In this document: in pieces, positions 1-10,000 of the stretch
Position numbering within the stretch: the stretch's first letter is position 1
Layout of the letters: each line of letters starts with the position of its first letter
Source: Nostoc sp. 'Peltigera membranacea cyanobiont' N6
GTDB taxonomy: Bacteria; Cyanobacteriota; Cyanobacteriia; Cyanobacteriales; Nostocaceae
Reading direction: 5' to 3'
Assembly: GCF_002949735.1 (NCBI RefSeq)
Contig: NZ_CP026681.1
Span: 5,362,001 to 5,426,000 of the forward strand
Length of the DNA stretch: 64,000 bases
Notes under the pieces: generated by a model
What the model was told of the DNA's origin: nothing
The model's input: the letters and a program-made list of their open reading frames with translations, nothing else
Databases searched by the model: none
Translations under genes and position numbers: made by a program

Positions 1-1
1 A

Positions 2-814
2 TTTTTGATGCGCCAATTTATCTCAAGTACCTTTTTTTTGTGTGCATTAGTTTGTAGAAAAAATAAGTTTACTTGTGTGCTACTTATCTTTTTGAGTATC
101 GTGAATCATTACTCTATACTCCTTTATTTACCTATAATAATAATGCAGTTTATTGATATAAATAGTTTATTAGAGCATAGTTTTTTTAATAAAATTAGTA
201 TGTCTCTTAGATATTTAAGTATCATTTTATTTGTTTTTGCATTAATATATTCGTCTTATGTAAATCAATCTACTCTTGCATCTATCTATGATACAATTAA
301 TAACATTCCTCAGCTTAGTTTTTTAGCTGCTAAAAGTGCATCTTTTGTAAAAAATCAACTAGCAAATATAGGTTTTCTGCCTCATTTGGTACTAGTAACA
401 TTTATTGGTTATTTTTATATCAATCTTTCACGAGATAATTACATCAATACAAGTTTAAATTATCGTCTTACTTCCGAAGAAAAACGTTTAGACCTAAGTA
501 TGTTATGTCTTTATGTATTGCAGTCAATTTTATTCTTATTCACCCGCAACCTTGATTACCTTCCTTTGAGATTAAGTCTCATACTTCTATCATTTTTAGG
601 AATTTTCTTCTATTTACCTTTAGAAAGGAAGAGTAAACTTAAACCACCGATAAAATTTTTATCTATGGTTATTTTGCTTTCTTTGTCGCTTAGTTACTTT
701 ATTTATTTTTTACAAGTTAACTCTCGTGCAAATCCGACATTTAATTATTTAGAAGGTCGTGTGTTTACATCATCTATTATAGATTATATTGAAATGGCTA
801 TTTCTCGGTGGTAA
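2..814 (+). CDS. Polysaccharide polymerase-like membrane protein (5' truncated)
   Basis: The reading frame is open at the left edge of the window, so only the C-terminal part (about 270 residues) is seen. It is strongly hydrophobic, with about six predicted membrane spans, a short polar stretch around residues 150-165 and no soluble domain. The order and spacing of the spans resemble EpsG/Wzy-type exopolysaccharide polymerases. Two family-2 glycosyltransferases follow directly, which supports a role in assembling a surface polysaccharide at the inner membrane. The stretch is very AT-rich compared with the apc genes further right, as is common for exopolysaccharide loci. An O-antigen ligase-like role is also possible. 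The family call is an inference from topology and context. Confidence 0.55.
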   Translation, partial: FLMRQFISSTFFLCALVCRKNKFTCVLLIFLSIVNHYSILLYLPIIIMQFIDINSLLEHSFFNKISMSLRYLSIILFVFALIYSSYVNQSTLASIYDTINNIPQLSFLAAKSASFVKNQLANIGFLPHLVLVTFIGYFYINLSRDNYINTSLNYRLTSEEKRLDLSMLCLYVLQSILFLFTRNLDYLPLRLSLILLSFLGIFFYLPLERKSKLKPPIKFLSMVILLSLSLSYFIYFLQVNSRANPTFNYLEGRVFTSSIIDYIEMAISRW

Positions 815-840
815 ATAACTCCCTATAAATTTTAAAAATT

Positions 841-1614
841 ATGAATAACTTAATTCAAGTTGATATAATTACTTTGACAAAAAATTCTTCAGATTGTATA
901 CTTAGAACTTTAAATAGTGTTAGTATACAAGATTATAAACAGATTAATCACATAATTGTTGATGGTGATTCAAAAGACCAAACAATTTCTATTATTAATC
1001 AATATAATCATCAAAAAAAAATAATTGTTTTTCAGCAAAATGGTCTTGGAATTGCTAATGCTTTTAATGTAGGATTAATGAAATCATCAGGTAATTTAGT
1101 AATTTTCTTAAATTCTGGAGATGCTTTAGTTAATGAACTAGTAATTACTAAAATTGTAGATTCCTATATACAACAAAAGTGGCTTTGGGCATTTGGAGAA
1201 ACTATCTCTTTAAGTCGAAGAAAATACTTAAAAAGGCATATTAAGCAGTATAATTATTGGGATAAAAACTTATTTTTGTCCGGCAATCCTATCTGTCACC
1301 AGTCTACTATTTTTTCTCACAAGCTTATCCATAAAATCGGCTTGTATGATGAGCAGCTAACTTTAGAAATGGATTATGATTTTAATATTCGAGCTTCTTT
1401 AATTGCTCAACCACACCTGCTATATTTTCCAATATCTTACTATGACACTACAGGGATCTCTTCTATAAAAGTTTTTAAACATTATAAAATACACAGAAAA
1501 GTACGTAATAAATACTTCCCACTATCTCCTATTAATAGCTTTAAAACTGACAGTTTGTGCTTTTTTAAAGCATGTATGCGTTTTATGATGATCCCTATGA
1601 AAATCTTTTTGTAG
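841..1614 (+). CDS. Family 2 glycosyltransferase
   Basis: This 257-residue protein has a GT-A nucleotide-sugar fold. The N-terminus has the usual start of a GT2 enzyme (VDIITLTKN), followed by IIVDGDSKD, the nucleotide-binding acidic stretch, and FLNSGD, which stands where the metal-binding DxD normally sits. Further on, GLYDEQLTLEMDYDFNIR matches the acceptor-side region with a candidate catalytic acid. It lacks membrane spans, so it is probably peripheral on the cytoplasmic face. The gene starts 26 bases after the polymerase-like gene and is followed after 33 bases by a second GT2 gene on the same strand, which suggests one transcription unit. The sugar and acceptor cannot be told from sequence. 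Confidence 0.85.
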   Translation: MNNLIQVDIITLTKNSSDCILRTLNSVSIQDYKQINHIIVDGDSKDQTISIINQYNHQKKIIVFQQNGLGIANAFNVGLMKSSGNLVIFLNSGDALVNELVITKIVDSYIQQKWLWAFGETISLSRRKYLKRHIKQYNYWDKNLFLSGNPICHQSTIFSHKLIHKIGLYDEQLTLEMDYDFNIRASLIAQPHLLYFPISYYDTTGISSIKVFKHYKIHRKVRNKYFPLSPINSFKTDSLCFFKACMRFMMIPMKIFL

Positions 1615-1647
1615 TTTCAATTATTATTTCTGTAAATCAGATTCAAT

Positions 1648-2799
1648 ATGATAGGCAAATCTAATATGTTAGTTGAACCCAGAGTCAAGACTTTTCCTTC
1701 TGTAACTATAGGTATACCTACTTATAATGAAGTAAATTATATAGAAAACCTGGTTTTAGGTTTTCTAGAAACAAGTTATCCCAACTTAATCGAAATATTG
1801 GTGGCTGATGGCGGCAGCAATGATGGCACTCAAGAAATAGTCAAAAAACTCTCTGATAAAAACGCACGAGTTAAGTTAATACACAATCCAGAAAAAGTTC
1901 AATCAGCTGGTCTTAATCTAATTTTGTCTGAATCTATAGGTGATGTTTTTATTAGAATTGATGCCCATTCGGACTATGCACCTGACTACATTGAAAAATG
2001 TGTAGATGCTTTGCAGAAATCAAAAGCTAGCAATGTCGGTGGAGCACAGCGTTTTGTTGCACAAACTTCCTTCCAAGCTGGTGTTGCTCTTGCATCCAAA
2101 AGTTTTCTTGGTAATGGTGGAGCTAAATATAGAAACCCCAACTATACAGGTTATGCGGAAACAGTTTATTTAGGGTGTTTCTGGAAAAAGAGTTTGCTAG
2201 ACATACAAGGCTATAATATCAAAGCATCTCATAATGAAGATGCTGAATTAAACTTGAGATTAAAAAAGATATTTGACATAACACAAATTAGTAATCAAGA
2301 TGCTGAATTAAATCAAAGATTAATGGCTGTAAATAAACAAGCAATATATATTGACTCCAAAATTCGTGTCTGGTACTACCCTCGAAAAAATTGGAAGTCC
2401 CTGTTTATTCAATATTTTCAATATGGCAGAGGTCGCTATTTAACAAGTAAAAAACACAACATTAAATCACAGATAAGAGGTTTGCTACCTTTTGTATTTA
2501 TATCTACTGTCATTTTACTACTGATTATTGATTTCCTATTTCCTAAGCTAGGTTTGCCTATAGAAACATTAATTGTGATAGGTTTGTTTTTGCCTTTTCT
2601 AGAGAGTCTGCGAGTTACTCTGGGATACTGGAAAGGCTTTACTTCTGAAATTTGGCGAGGTAGTGAAGATAAAATTCCGTCATTCTTTAGCCGTTGGGTT
2701 TTGTGCGGAATTACTTTATTGAGTATGCCACTTGCTCACTTTTCTGGCTATGGCTATCAATTATTCCGTAATCAAGTTTTGCGAGTCAACAATTGGTAA
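1648..2799 (+). CDS. Family 2 glycosyltransferase with C-terminal membrane spans
   Basis: This 383-residue protein resembles ExoA-type exopolysaccharide glycosyltransferases. VTIGIPTYNEVNYIE opens the GT-A domain, ILVADGGSNDGT is the nucleotide-binding segment and RIDAHSDY supplies the DxD-like metal site. The catalytic-region motif N-E-D-A-E-L-N-x-R-L is present twice, 20 residues apart, through an in-frame 60-base duplication. Two hydrophobic segments around residues 280-325 and another near 355 anchor it to the membrane. It probably adds a sugar to a lipid-linked repeat unit. A second ATG lies six codons in. Neighbours and AT-richness match the preceding glycosyltransferase. Confidence 0.85.
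   Translation: MIGKSNMLVEPRVKTFPSVTIGIPTYNEVNYIENLVLGFLETSYPNLIEILVADGGSNDGTQEIVKKLSDKNARVKLIHNPEKVQSAGLNLILSESIGDVFIRIDAHSDYAPDYIEKCVDALQKSKASNVGGAQRFVAQTSFQAGVALASKSFLGNGGAKYRNPNYTGYAETVYLGCFWKKSLLDIQGYNIKASHNEDAELNLRLKKIFDITQISNQDAELNQRLMAVNKQAIYIDSKIRVWYYPRKNWKSLFIQYFQYGRGRYLTSKKHNIKSQIRGLLPFVFISTVILLLIIDFLFPKLGLPIETLIVIGLFLPFLESLRVTLGYWKGFTSEIWRGSEDKIPSFFSRWVLCGITLLSMPLAHFSGYGYQLFRNQVLRVNNW
2221..2340 (+). repeat. In-frame 60-bp tandem duplication
   Basis: Bases 2221-2280 and 2281-2340 form two diverged copies of a 60-base unit. The best conserved core, GATGCTGAATTAAA, occurs at about 2238 and 2298. It duplicates the NxDAELNxRL segment of the glycosyltransferase without shifting the frame. 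Confidence 0.7.
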
Positions 2800-2983
2800 T
2801 TCATAATTTACTAAGCTTTGTATTTTCAAAGGTATTAAATATGAACCCAAGTAAATAATGATATTGCTGGAATTGGATAGCAATATTTTTGTATACTATG
2901 ACCATCATTCATAACGGAAAAATACTTGAGTTGCAAGTAAGCGATAATTAAAAATTTCTCAATTTAAATTAAGAGATTCAAAA

Positions 2984-4414
2984 ATGCCACTAAATACTGA
3001 TCGCAAATCAAATAATTATGTAATTTCGCTAGAGTTTAATGAACTTTGCCCTTCATTGATGGAACGTTTTATTAAAGAAGGAAAGCTACCTAACTTCCGG
3101 CAACTCTATGAACAGTCAGAAGTTTATACAACCGATGCACAAGAAAAATCACCATTTCTAGAACCTTGGATTCAATGGGTGACAGTACATTCTGGTCTAC
3201 CTTACAGCGAACATCAGGTTTTTCGTCTTGATGAAGGACACAACCTTAATTCAAAACGTATCTGGGATATTGTCTCAGAAGCAGGATTAAGAGTTTGGGT
3301 TTGTGGCAGCATGAATGCGAGTTACAATTTTGGATTAAATGGATATATAATGCCAGATTTTTGGAGTACAAAAGTAACTCCTAATTCGGCTGAATTATTA
3401 CCATATTTCCAATTTGTCCAAAAACAAGTCCAAGAACACACAAATGATTCTGCTCCTTTTAGCCGTGGAGATTATCTGAGATTTCTCAGCTTCATGAGTA
3501 GCCACGGACTTTCATTAGATACCATTGTTGCTATTATCCAACAACTAATTCGTGAAAAAATCACAAGAAGATATCGCTGGCAACGTGCAACTATTGCCGA
3601 CAAGCTCCAATTTGATTTATTTCGCTCGTACTATCAAAAGTTTAGACCACATTTTTCTACTTTTTTTATTAATAGTACAGCCCATTTTCAGCATATGTAC
3701 TGGCGCAACTTTGAGCCGGATAATTTTTCAGTAAAAGCGTCAGTAAAAGATCAGATAGAGTATGAAAAAGCCATTTTATTTGGCTATCAGGAAATGGATA
3801 AATTAATAGCTAAGTTTTTAACTTTAGTAGATGCCAATACGACTTTAATATTGTCAACAGCCTTAAGTCAACAACCTTGCTTTACTTATGAAAATTCTGG
3901 AGGAAAACGCTTGTATCGACCGCGTAAATTTGAAAATATATTAGAATTTGCAGGTGTGAATACGAAGTATGTTTGTTCTCCTGTAATGGCTGAACAATTT
4001 TACATTCGATTTGATAATGAGCAGGATGCAGTTGAAGCTGAAAAAAAGCTTTTAACTTTACAAGTTGACCGGCGTTCGATAATGGAATTAAAGCGCAATG
4101 GCAAAGATGTTTTTGGTGGCTGTGGAATTTTTGACCAACTCTCAAATAATGCAATTTTGACTATTGCTAATAGCGAAAAATCAATCCCATTTTTTGAAAT
4201 TTTCTACCAACTAGAAGATATTAAAAGTGGTATGCATCATCCTGATGGCATTTTATGGATTCGCAAACCAAGCTGTCAGCATTCGGTTCATAAAGATAAA
4301 GTCTCTCTGCTTTCTATTGCCCCAACTATTTTAGAATTATTAAATATTGCCAAAATAGATTCAATGAAGGGAACTGCACTAGATTATCCTACTTCATACA
4401 GCCGAACTTCATAA
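2984..4414 (+). CDS. Degenerate alkaline-phosphatase-superfamily protein
   Basis: This 476-residue soluble protein looks like the type I phosphodiesterase/alkaline phosphatase fold: a first strand followed by LMERFIKEGKLPNFRQL, then a Trp-rich segment with HSGLPYSEHQVF, and a C-terminal HHPDG segment. The usual metal ligands are altered. The first-strand D-G is replaced by E-F-N-E, and the expected S-D-H-G late in the fold reads S-T-A-L-S. No signal peptide or membrane span is seen. Its position behind two glycosyltransferases suggests a role in modifying or controlling the exopolysaccharide, possibly without catalysis. The last 31 bases overlap the convergent downstream gene. The fold is moderately certain; the function is not known. 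Confidence 0.6.
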   Translation: MPLNTDRKSNNYVISLEFNELCPSLMERFIKEGKLPNFRQLYEQSEVYTTDAQEKSPFLEPWIQWVTVHSGLPYSEHQVFRLDEGHNLNSKRIWDIVSEAGLRVWVCGSMNASYNFGLNGYIMPDFWSTKVTPNSAELLPYFQFVQKQVQEHTNDSAPFSRGDYLRFLSFMSSHGLSLDTIVAIIQQLIREKITRRYRWQRATIADKLQFDLFRSYYQKFRPHFSTFFINSTAHFQHMYWRNFEPDNFSVKASVKDQIEYEKAILFGYQEMDKLIAKFLTLVDANTTLILSTALSQQPCFTYENSGGKRLYRPRKFENILEFAGVNTKYVCSPVMAEQFYIRFDNEQDAVEAEKKLLTLQVDRRSIMELKRNGKDVFGGCGIFDQLSNNAILTIANSEKSIPFFEIFYQLEDIKSGMHHPDGILWIRKPSCQHSVHKDKVSLLSIAPTILELLNIAKIDSMKGTALDYPTSYSRTS

Positions 4415-5514
4415 GGATTTAAAATAGTACTGAAACTTCTCTCAGTGGATAGGTTAGTAATAGTTTTTTTATTAAAAACAACTATTTTATCAGCTAACCC
4501 CTGAGTAAATTTGGCTGTGAAATTTATCTGATTATGATTATGATTAACAGCTATCATTAAATATTTTTTAGTATTAGGAATAGAGAATAATTTAATTTCT
4601 ATATCTAAGTTGTTTACTTGTACTGGATTCCTTAAATCTTCCCCTCTAACGATTGCAGGAATGTAATCTCGGAGTTCCTGAATAATAGGATATAAAACTG
4701 ACTCATTCCAGGAATGTGAAGATAAATAGTGCGTCCAAAATATTAGTCCATCAGCCCCTGTAAGGACTGATAAATAAAACATATAGCGAATTTCTCCTTT
4801 TGTTGGTAGTCGTTTTTTTGACTGCTTCTTACTATAAGCTTGTAATACGTTCCAAAATTTTTTGTTTTTAACATCAGCTAAAGAAATGACTTTATAGAGT
4901 GCTTTTCGGTAAGATGATACCCATGCAAATTCTGGAACTCCCTCCTCACAAGGATAACGATCCCACATTAGTATATCCATTGCATCGACATAAGATTCAA
5001 TTTTTTTAATATCACCAAAAACTAAAGCAACTGGCTTAGATTTATCTTCTTGTTTAATAGCTTGGTATACCTTTTTTAATAAATCTGGAGAGAGCGGTGT
5101 AGGTTTTTTAATCTCTGGTTCATCATAAAGATACCAACCATAAACTGAAGGATGATTTTTATAGGTACGAATAAAGTCTTTTACTTCTAGGATATTTTTC
5201 GATTCAACTAAGGGGCGATAAATCTCTAATAAAACTCTTACTCCTGCTTTTTTAGAATTATCCAAAAATTCTTTGATTTTCCCTTTGTCTGCTTCTCCTA
5301 CATAAGGTATTAAAATGTCAATTCCTTTAGGAGATACTTGAGTTGAAACATTAATATTATAAATGTGGTCATACCAGCCTAAGAAGAAGGGTAAATTTCG
5401 TTTACGATTAAGGGTTAAATATTTTTTGGGATTTAAACTCAAAAGTATGGTGCTAGTACTAGCTAGTAGGAAAGCAGGAATCAAGGCTATAAATTTACGT
5501 CGCGTTACGCTCAT
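4384..5514 (-). CDS. Tat-exported TIM-barrel glycoside hydrolase-like protein
   Basis: The 376-residue product begins SVTRRKFIAL and continues with a hydrophobic stretch, a twin-arginine signal (TRRxFI), so it is probably exported folded. The mature part reads as a TIM barrel of the glycosidase type: the motif GWYLYDEPE near residue 127 carries a candidate catalytic Glu, followed by ILMWDRYPC and GLIFWTHYL strands. It could cut or remodel the polysaccharide made by the convergent glycosyltransferase genes; this link rests on position only. Its 3' end overlaps the 3' end of the phosphatase-fold gene by 31 bases. No glycosidase family number can be assigned by eye. Confidence 0.6.
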   Translation of the reverse strand: MSVTRRKFIALIPAFLLASTSTILLSLNPKKYLTLNRKRNLPFFLGWYDHIYNINVSTQVSPKGIDILIPYVGEADKGKIKEFLDNSKKAGVRVLLEIYRPLVESKNILEVKDFIRTYKNHPSVYGWYLYDEPEIKKPTPLSPDLLKKVYQAIKQEDKSKPVALVFGDIKKIESYVDAMDILMWDRYPCEEGVPEFAWVSSYRKALYKVISLADVKNKKFWNVLQAYSKKQSKKRLPTKGEIRYMFYLSVLTGADGLIFWTHYLSSHSWNESVLYPIIQELRDYIPAIVRGEDLRNPVQVNNLDIEIKLFSIPNTKKYLMIAVNHNHNQINFTAKFTQGLADKIVVFNKKTITNLSTERSFSTILNPYEVRLYEVG

Positions 5515-5941
5515 AAAATATCAAGTTTCAGAAGAATTTAGGAACCAAGCTAAAGACGCTGCACCAAAGCATCATAATACTTTTGCATTGGAAATTCAGC
5601 AAAAACTCGAGCGTCGGCTTTTGGTAATGTCTTCTCTACGCGCTACTGATTCTAGAGAGCGCCTGGGATATTTATTTACCTTGTGGCGTGAAAATCCCCT
5701 ATTGTGTATGCTGCCTAACTAGTCCCACAAAATTCATGACTTTGTTCTAGCAAGCCATGCCTTTATTCTTTTTTCATAAAATAAAAAAATGGAATAGTCC
5801 TGCCAGAAAAAACCACTTAAGCCTGCAATGGGTATTAATATTTTAAATCTGCCATAGTGAGCTAGATTGCGGCAATTCTGAGTTTAAGAAATGGGGGACA
5901 TTTCTGAACTTGCAATTATCAATTCAAAGCTCTGAGGCTAA
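5515..5941. other. Intergenic stretch with possible coding remnant
   Basis: This gap lies upstream of the glycosidase-like gene. On the + strand, bases 5520-5722 stay open and encode a charged, protein-like stretch (for example EIQQKLERRLLVM) without a proper start, because the frame continues into the antisense of the neighbouring gene. It may be the remnant of a lost gene. The rest shows no recognisable feature apart from the promoter that the divergent gene must have. Confidence 0.3.
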
Positions 5942-6472
5942 TCAGATGTCACATTCATGGGTTTGGCAGTATTTAGTTTTATTGATTGCTTCTTGTAAAT
6001 TTCTCAAAGGAATGATCTGAAAATTAGTTCCATTCTGTACTGCCGCAGTGATGTAGGCAAACTTTTTGCCCCGATAAAATTGGTCACGACCAATTTTTGT
6101 GACATACCGAGACTGCTGGAAGTCATTAGCAATGTTTAAATTGTAAATATTTTCTAGTAATTTGACTCCTTTGGCATTTTTTGCAGTGAATTTGATGCTT
6201 GAGTCACCGCTAACGGTTATTCCTTCTTTAGTCACTGTCCCATTTTGAGAAGTGACATCAGCATAAAAGTATAAATTTCCCTTTGTCCCACCGTAGCCGT
6301 GGGCTTCGCTGTTGTATCTCAATGTTGGTAGTAAAGTTCTTGTTTTTGCCCACTTAAGAACGGTGCTAATGTTTTGTTCTGGAAGCGCATTTGCAGGAGT
6401 GACGGCTAAAATAACTGCGATCGCAGACAGAGTAACATTGAATAAATAGTTAAATTTAGAACTTTTGTACAT
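5942..6472 (-). CDS. Secreted hypothetical protein
   Basis: I do not recognise this 176-residue protein. Residues 1-29 form a clear Sec signal peptide (hydrophobic core LSAIAVILAV, cleavage after PANA). The mature part is polar and rich in Asn, Thr, Lys and Tyr, with alternating hydrophobic residues suggesting beta structure, and ends with two cysteines (C-x5-C) that could form a disulfide. It is therefore probably periplasmic or extracellular. It is transcribed away from apcE and shares a 541-base intergenic region with it. A role in the envelope is possible but unsupported. Confidence 0.65.
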   Translation of the reverse strand: MYKSSKFNYLFNVTLSAIAVILAVTPANALPEQNISTVLKWAKTRTLLPTLRYNSEAHGYGGTKGNLYFYADVTSQNGTVTKEGITVSGDSSIKFTAKNAKGVKLLENIYNLNIANDFQQSRYVTKIGRDQFYRGKKFAYITAAVQNGTNFQIIPLRNLQEAINKTKYCQTHECDI

Positions 6473-7013
6473 AGTATTTTCCCGTTAGATAATACTGAAT
6501 AGATAAAGCTAAAACCACCATAAATTAAGAATTATTTCTAGAGCGGCGTTATTTATTACTATTCAGCTTTTAGTAGCAAAAACAACTTAACATCGACTAA
6601 CGACTACTGTCCAGCGATCGCTACTGAAGGAAATTTGGTTTCAACTAAAATTTTGTAACAGTTGCAATAATCGTAAAATAGATACTGATACAAACATCAA
6701 AATAGAGGTTTTCGGCATCAGTAGACCATGCCTAGCTTATTTCTGAGTTACAAAACTTAGATTTGATCTCAGCCAAACAAGAGTATGTACTCTTAGGACT
6801 GGATGCATCTAAGCTACAGGTTCTACACACTTCTTAATAAACCAGCCTTGAGAACGCAAAACGTTCTAATCTAAAAGCTAACCGGGTTAATTTACTGGCA
6901 GTTTTGCAGGCATTACTCTCAAGCTTATAAAGCACAGAGACACCGATGTGTCAAGCCTCAAAGCGATCCAGACTTAACACATAAATGATTATGATGGGAG
7001 TTTTACAAATCCG
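6473..7013. promoter_or_regulatory. Divergent intergenic region with apcE promoter/leader
   Basis: This 541-base region must hold the promoter and leader of the apc operon and the promoter of the divergent secreted-protein gene. A GGGAG lies 15 bases before the apcE ATG, rather far for a ribosome site. A short hairpin GAACG-CAAAA-CGTTC lies near 6853. No specific operator was recognised. A HIP1-like GCGATCGC lies near 6616. Confidence 0.4.
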
Positions 7014-10000
7014 ATGAGTGTTAAGGCAAGTGGTGGAAGCTCAGTTGCGCGTCCGCAACTATATCAAACCCTAGCTGTAGCGACAATTATCCAAGCCGAA
7101 CAGCAAGACCGCTTTTTAGGAAGTGGTGAACTAAATGAACTGGCAAGCTATTTTGCATCTGGTGCAAAGCGGTTAGAAATTTCTCAGACGCTGACGGATA
7201 ATGCCGAGATTATTGTATCTCGCGCTGCCAACCGGATTTTTGTCGGTGGTTCGCCAATGGCTTTTTTAGAAAAGCCCAGAGAAATAGAAATAGTACCTGT
7301 TAGTGCTGGTGCTAATGTTCAGCAAGGGATGCAACTGGGAACTGTAACCTACGTTGAAAGTCGTGGTGGCTTCCTAGAAAATTTACGCTCAATATTTAAC
7401 TCATCCCCCAGTGGCCCGACACCTCCAGGTTTCAGACCAATTAACATTGCTCGATATGGCCCGAGCAACATGGCCAAGAGCTTGCGGGATTTATCCTGGT
7501 TCTTGCGCTACGCTACTTATGCGATCGTTGCTGGCGACCCCAACATCATAGCGGTGAATACACGGGGTTTGCGGGAAATCATTGAAAATGCCTGCTCTGG
7601 TGAAGCAACGCTAGTAGCTTTGCAAGAAATCAAAGCTGGTTCACTTTCTTTTTTCCGCAACGATGCTGAGGCTACAGAAATTGTGTCTCAGTACATGGAT
7701 GTTTTGTTAACAGAATTCAAAGCAGCCACACCTTCAAATAAAGTCCGTCAACGCCCCTCTAGCGACCAGCAAGGGTTGGAACTGCCGCAAATTTACTTTA
7801 ATGCAGCAGAACGCCGTCCCAAGTTTGTGATGAAGACTGGGTTATCAAGTAGCGAAAAAAATGAAGTAATCAAGGCTGCATATCGGCAAATTTTTGAGCG
7901 CGATATTACCCGTGCTTATAGCTTGTCTATATCTGACCTAGAATCCAAGGTAAAAAATGGCGACATCTCCGTAAAAGAGTTTGTCCGCCGTCTAGCTAAA
8001 TCTCCCCTTTACCAAAAACAGTTTTACCAGCCTTTTATTAACAGCCGAGTCATCGAACTAGCTTTCCGCCACATTTTGGGACGGGGGCCAAGTAGCCGCG
8101 AAGAAGTACAAAAATACTTCTCAATTATTTCTAACGGTGGTCTACCAGCCTTAGTAGATGCTTTAGTAGATTCTGCTGAGTACGGTGACTATTTTGGTGA
8201 AGAAACAGTACCCTACCTCCGGGGTCTGGGTCAAGAAGCACAAGAATGTCGTAACTGGGGGCCGCAGCAAGACCTGTTTAACTACAGTGCGCCTTTCCGC
8301 AAGATACCTCAGTTTATTACCACATTTGCTGCTTACGAACAACCACTACCAGACCAACATCCTTACGGTTCTGGTAATGATCCCTTGGAAATTCAGTTTG
8401 GGGCGATTTTCCCGAAAGAAACCCGTAACCCCAGCACCAGTCCGGCTCCTTTTGGCAAGGATACCAAGCGCATCCTAATTCACCAAGGCGCAGGGATTAA
8501 TAACCAAAATAGTAATCCCAAAGCACGGGGTGAAGCTCCTGGTACTCTTGGGCCCAAGGTGTTCAAGTTAGATCAGCTGCCTGGTACTAGAGGTAAAAAG
8601 GCTGCCAAAAATTCTAGCGTCAGATACTCCGAAAGCTCCACGCAAGCATTGATTAAAGCTGCTTACTTGCAAGTTTTTGGTCGCGATCTTTACGAAGGTC
8701 AGCGCCCGAAGGTATTGGAAATTAAGCTGGAAAACGGCGACATCTCTGTACGAGAGTTTATCCGTGCTTTGGCTAAGTCGGATGTATTCCGCAATCTGTA
8801 CTGGTCATCGCTCTATGTTTGTAAAGCGATCGAGTATATTCACCGCCGCTTGTTGGGTCGTCCGACTTATGGCCGTCAAGAAATCAACAAGTACTTCGAT
8901 CTCGCTGCGAAACAAGGCTTTTACGCGGTGGTTGATGCCATCATTAACAGCGTAGAATACAGCGAAGCATTTGGTGAAGATACAATTCCTTACGAGCGGT
9001 ATCTTACTCCTGGTGGTGTATCAGGGCGACAATTGCGCGTTGGTAGCATTCGTGAAGATGTTGCAGCGAAAGTCCAGAAGGAAGTAACACCTACCTTTGT
9101 GACATTGGGTACAGTCACAGAAAACCGATCGGAACCAGATATTCAGTTCCGTATTAACCAAGGTGTTAGCAAGCAACGCGAACAAACCAAAATCTTCAAA
9201 CTGGTATCCAATATCAGTGACAAAGTTGCAGTAAAAACCTTGATTAGCGCTGCCTATCGTCAGATTTTTGAGCGGGATATTGCACCCTACATTGCCAAAA
9301 ATGAGTTTACGGCGTGGGAAAGTAAGCTGGGGAACGGTGAAATCAGTGTGAAAGAATTTATTGAAGGTTTGGGTTACTCTAACCTCTACCTGAAGGAATT
9401 CTACACACCTTACCCCAACACCAAAGTGATTGAGTTGGGAACCAAACACTTCTTGGGACGTGCGCCATTAGACCAAGCAGAAATCCGCAAGTATAACCAG
9501 ATTCTGGCTACTCAAGGGATTCGTGCCTTTATTGGTGCTTTGGTAGATAGTGTGGAATACAACCAGGTATTTGGTGAAGATACGGTTCCTTACCGTCGCT
9601 TCCCGACCCTACCTGCGGCAAACTTCCCGAATACCGAGAAGCTTTACAATCAGCTTACCAAGCAAAACGATGACGTAGTTGTGCCTAGCTTTAAGCCAGT
9701 GCAAAGTCGTCCAGGTTCTAGCGCTACGCCGCTTTTAGCGCAAGCGATCGCAGATATAGCAGCCCAAACAAACGGTATAAACAAGAGCAGCCCTTCCTTT
9801 GCGGAACTGGGTCGTTCCTACAACGATGTTAGCAGACAACCCGTGGAACTGGGTGTGCGTAAACATGCACGTATTTACCGTCTAGCAGAAAGCGCAAACC
9901 AAGCCGAAACACAACAGGTAATCAACGCCATTTACTGTCAGGTATTGGATGTATTTAGCGGTGAAGTGCCTGATAATTTCCGCCGTACCGATCTAGATAG

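Noticed and set aside
9021..9449. 142-codon open frame antisense to apcE
   Set aside because: It is a shadow of the strongly coding apcE frame. Its residues have no family pattern.
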